The translations under genes were made by a program, and so were the position numbers. Source: JBBDKV01 sp040879165 (GTDB lineage: Bacteria; Patescibacteriota; Microgenomatia; UBA1400; PJMF01). From it: a stretch of DNA of 63,792 bases. The stretch is from assembly GCA_040879165.1 (NCBI GenBank), contig JBBDKV010000027.1, positions 1 through 63,792 of the forward strand. The letters are read 5' to 3'. The notes below the pieces were generated by a model. That model did no database searches. It saw only the letters and a program-made list of their open reading frames with translations, and was not told where the DNA came from. Positions 63,695 through 63,792 of the stretch are shown one piece after another. Within the stretch, counting starts at the first letter, position 1; every line of letters starts with the position of its first letter.

Positions 63695-63792
63695 TTACTC
63701 TACAGCAATTAACTGGAGTTTGGGGATGTGCTTGAAGTGTTTGATAGTACTCGTTGCTAGAGGCAGCTTGTGGTGCAGGGCAGTGGCTGCAA
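63695..63792 (-). CDS. PIN-domain toxin, C-terminal fragment at window edge
   Basis: The leftward frame ends at TAA (63695-63697) after ATALHHKLPLATSTIKHFKH and IPKLQLIAVE, a typical end of VapC-type PIN toxins (ATAxxHxLPLxTxNxKHF). The rest lies beyond the window. It ends only seven bases before the -35 of the next toxin-antitoxin operon, so two such modules are in tandem. Confidence 0.7.
   Translation of the reverse strand, partial: AATALHHKLPLATSTIKHFKHIPKLQLIAVE

Overview
The window looks like a chromosomal segment of a Candidate Phyla Radiation (Patescibacteria) bacterium. The evidence is an S74-type fibre protein with a GNVGIGTT motif, a DUF4012 protein, a VanW/YoaR protein, a short valyl-tRNA synthetase without the C-terminal arm, PrgI/VirB4/VirB6/VirB2-like secretion genes with long P/Q/S/T-rich linkers, and compact overlapping operons. 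TGA and TAA both act as ordinary stops, so the genetic code appears standard. I could not fix the class from sequence alone. No rRNA, tRNA or CRISPR array was found.

Layout. 0-4 kb: 3' part of a surface fibre gene, a sortase, and a decayed HTH/PIN toxin-antitoxin pair. 4-9 kb: a VirD4/TraD-like DNA-translocating ATPase behind a pair of DnaA-box-like sites, then a leftward operon of two nucleotidyltransferase-like genes and radA. 9-18 kb: a membrane-anchored solute-binding protein, VanW protein, SPFH protein, valS, a TPR membrane protein and ribosomal protein L25. 18-27 kb: the replication-origin neighbourhood. Reading leftward it runs dnaA, putative oriC, dnaN, rpmH, rnpA, yidD, yidC, jag, rnhA, and then a DUF4012 gene that is interrupted by an apparently false 10-N assembly gap.

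27-61 kb is dominated by a type IV secretion-like system. It includes a VirB4 ATPase, a separate TraC-N-like protein, a PrgI fusion, a giant M23 peptidase protein, a VirB6/TrbL-like channel, a giant secreted protein with glycosidase-like and lytic-transglycosylase-like ends, and twelve small VirB2-like pilin paralogues. Ten of the pilins form one array. No relaxase, VirB8/9/10 or VirB11 was recognised, so DNA uptake, protein export or host-cell attachment are as plausible as conjugation. The array diverges from an ECF sigma-factor gene through a compact mirrored promoter. The sigma gene leads a rightward run of membrane genes and then an isoprenoid module: isopentenyl-diphosphate isomerase, Nudix hydrolase, isopentenyl phosphate kinase and prenyl transferase.

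61-64 kb: a SpoIID-like secreted protein and a RHH/PIN (VapBC-type) toxin-antitoxin operon with a palindromic operator. The end of a second PIN toxin runs off the window. A recurrent feature throughout is a -10 hexamer placed 6-10 nt before the start codon, which suggests widespread leaderless mRNAs.
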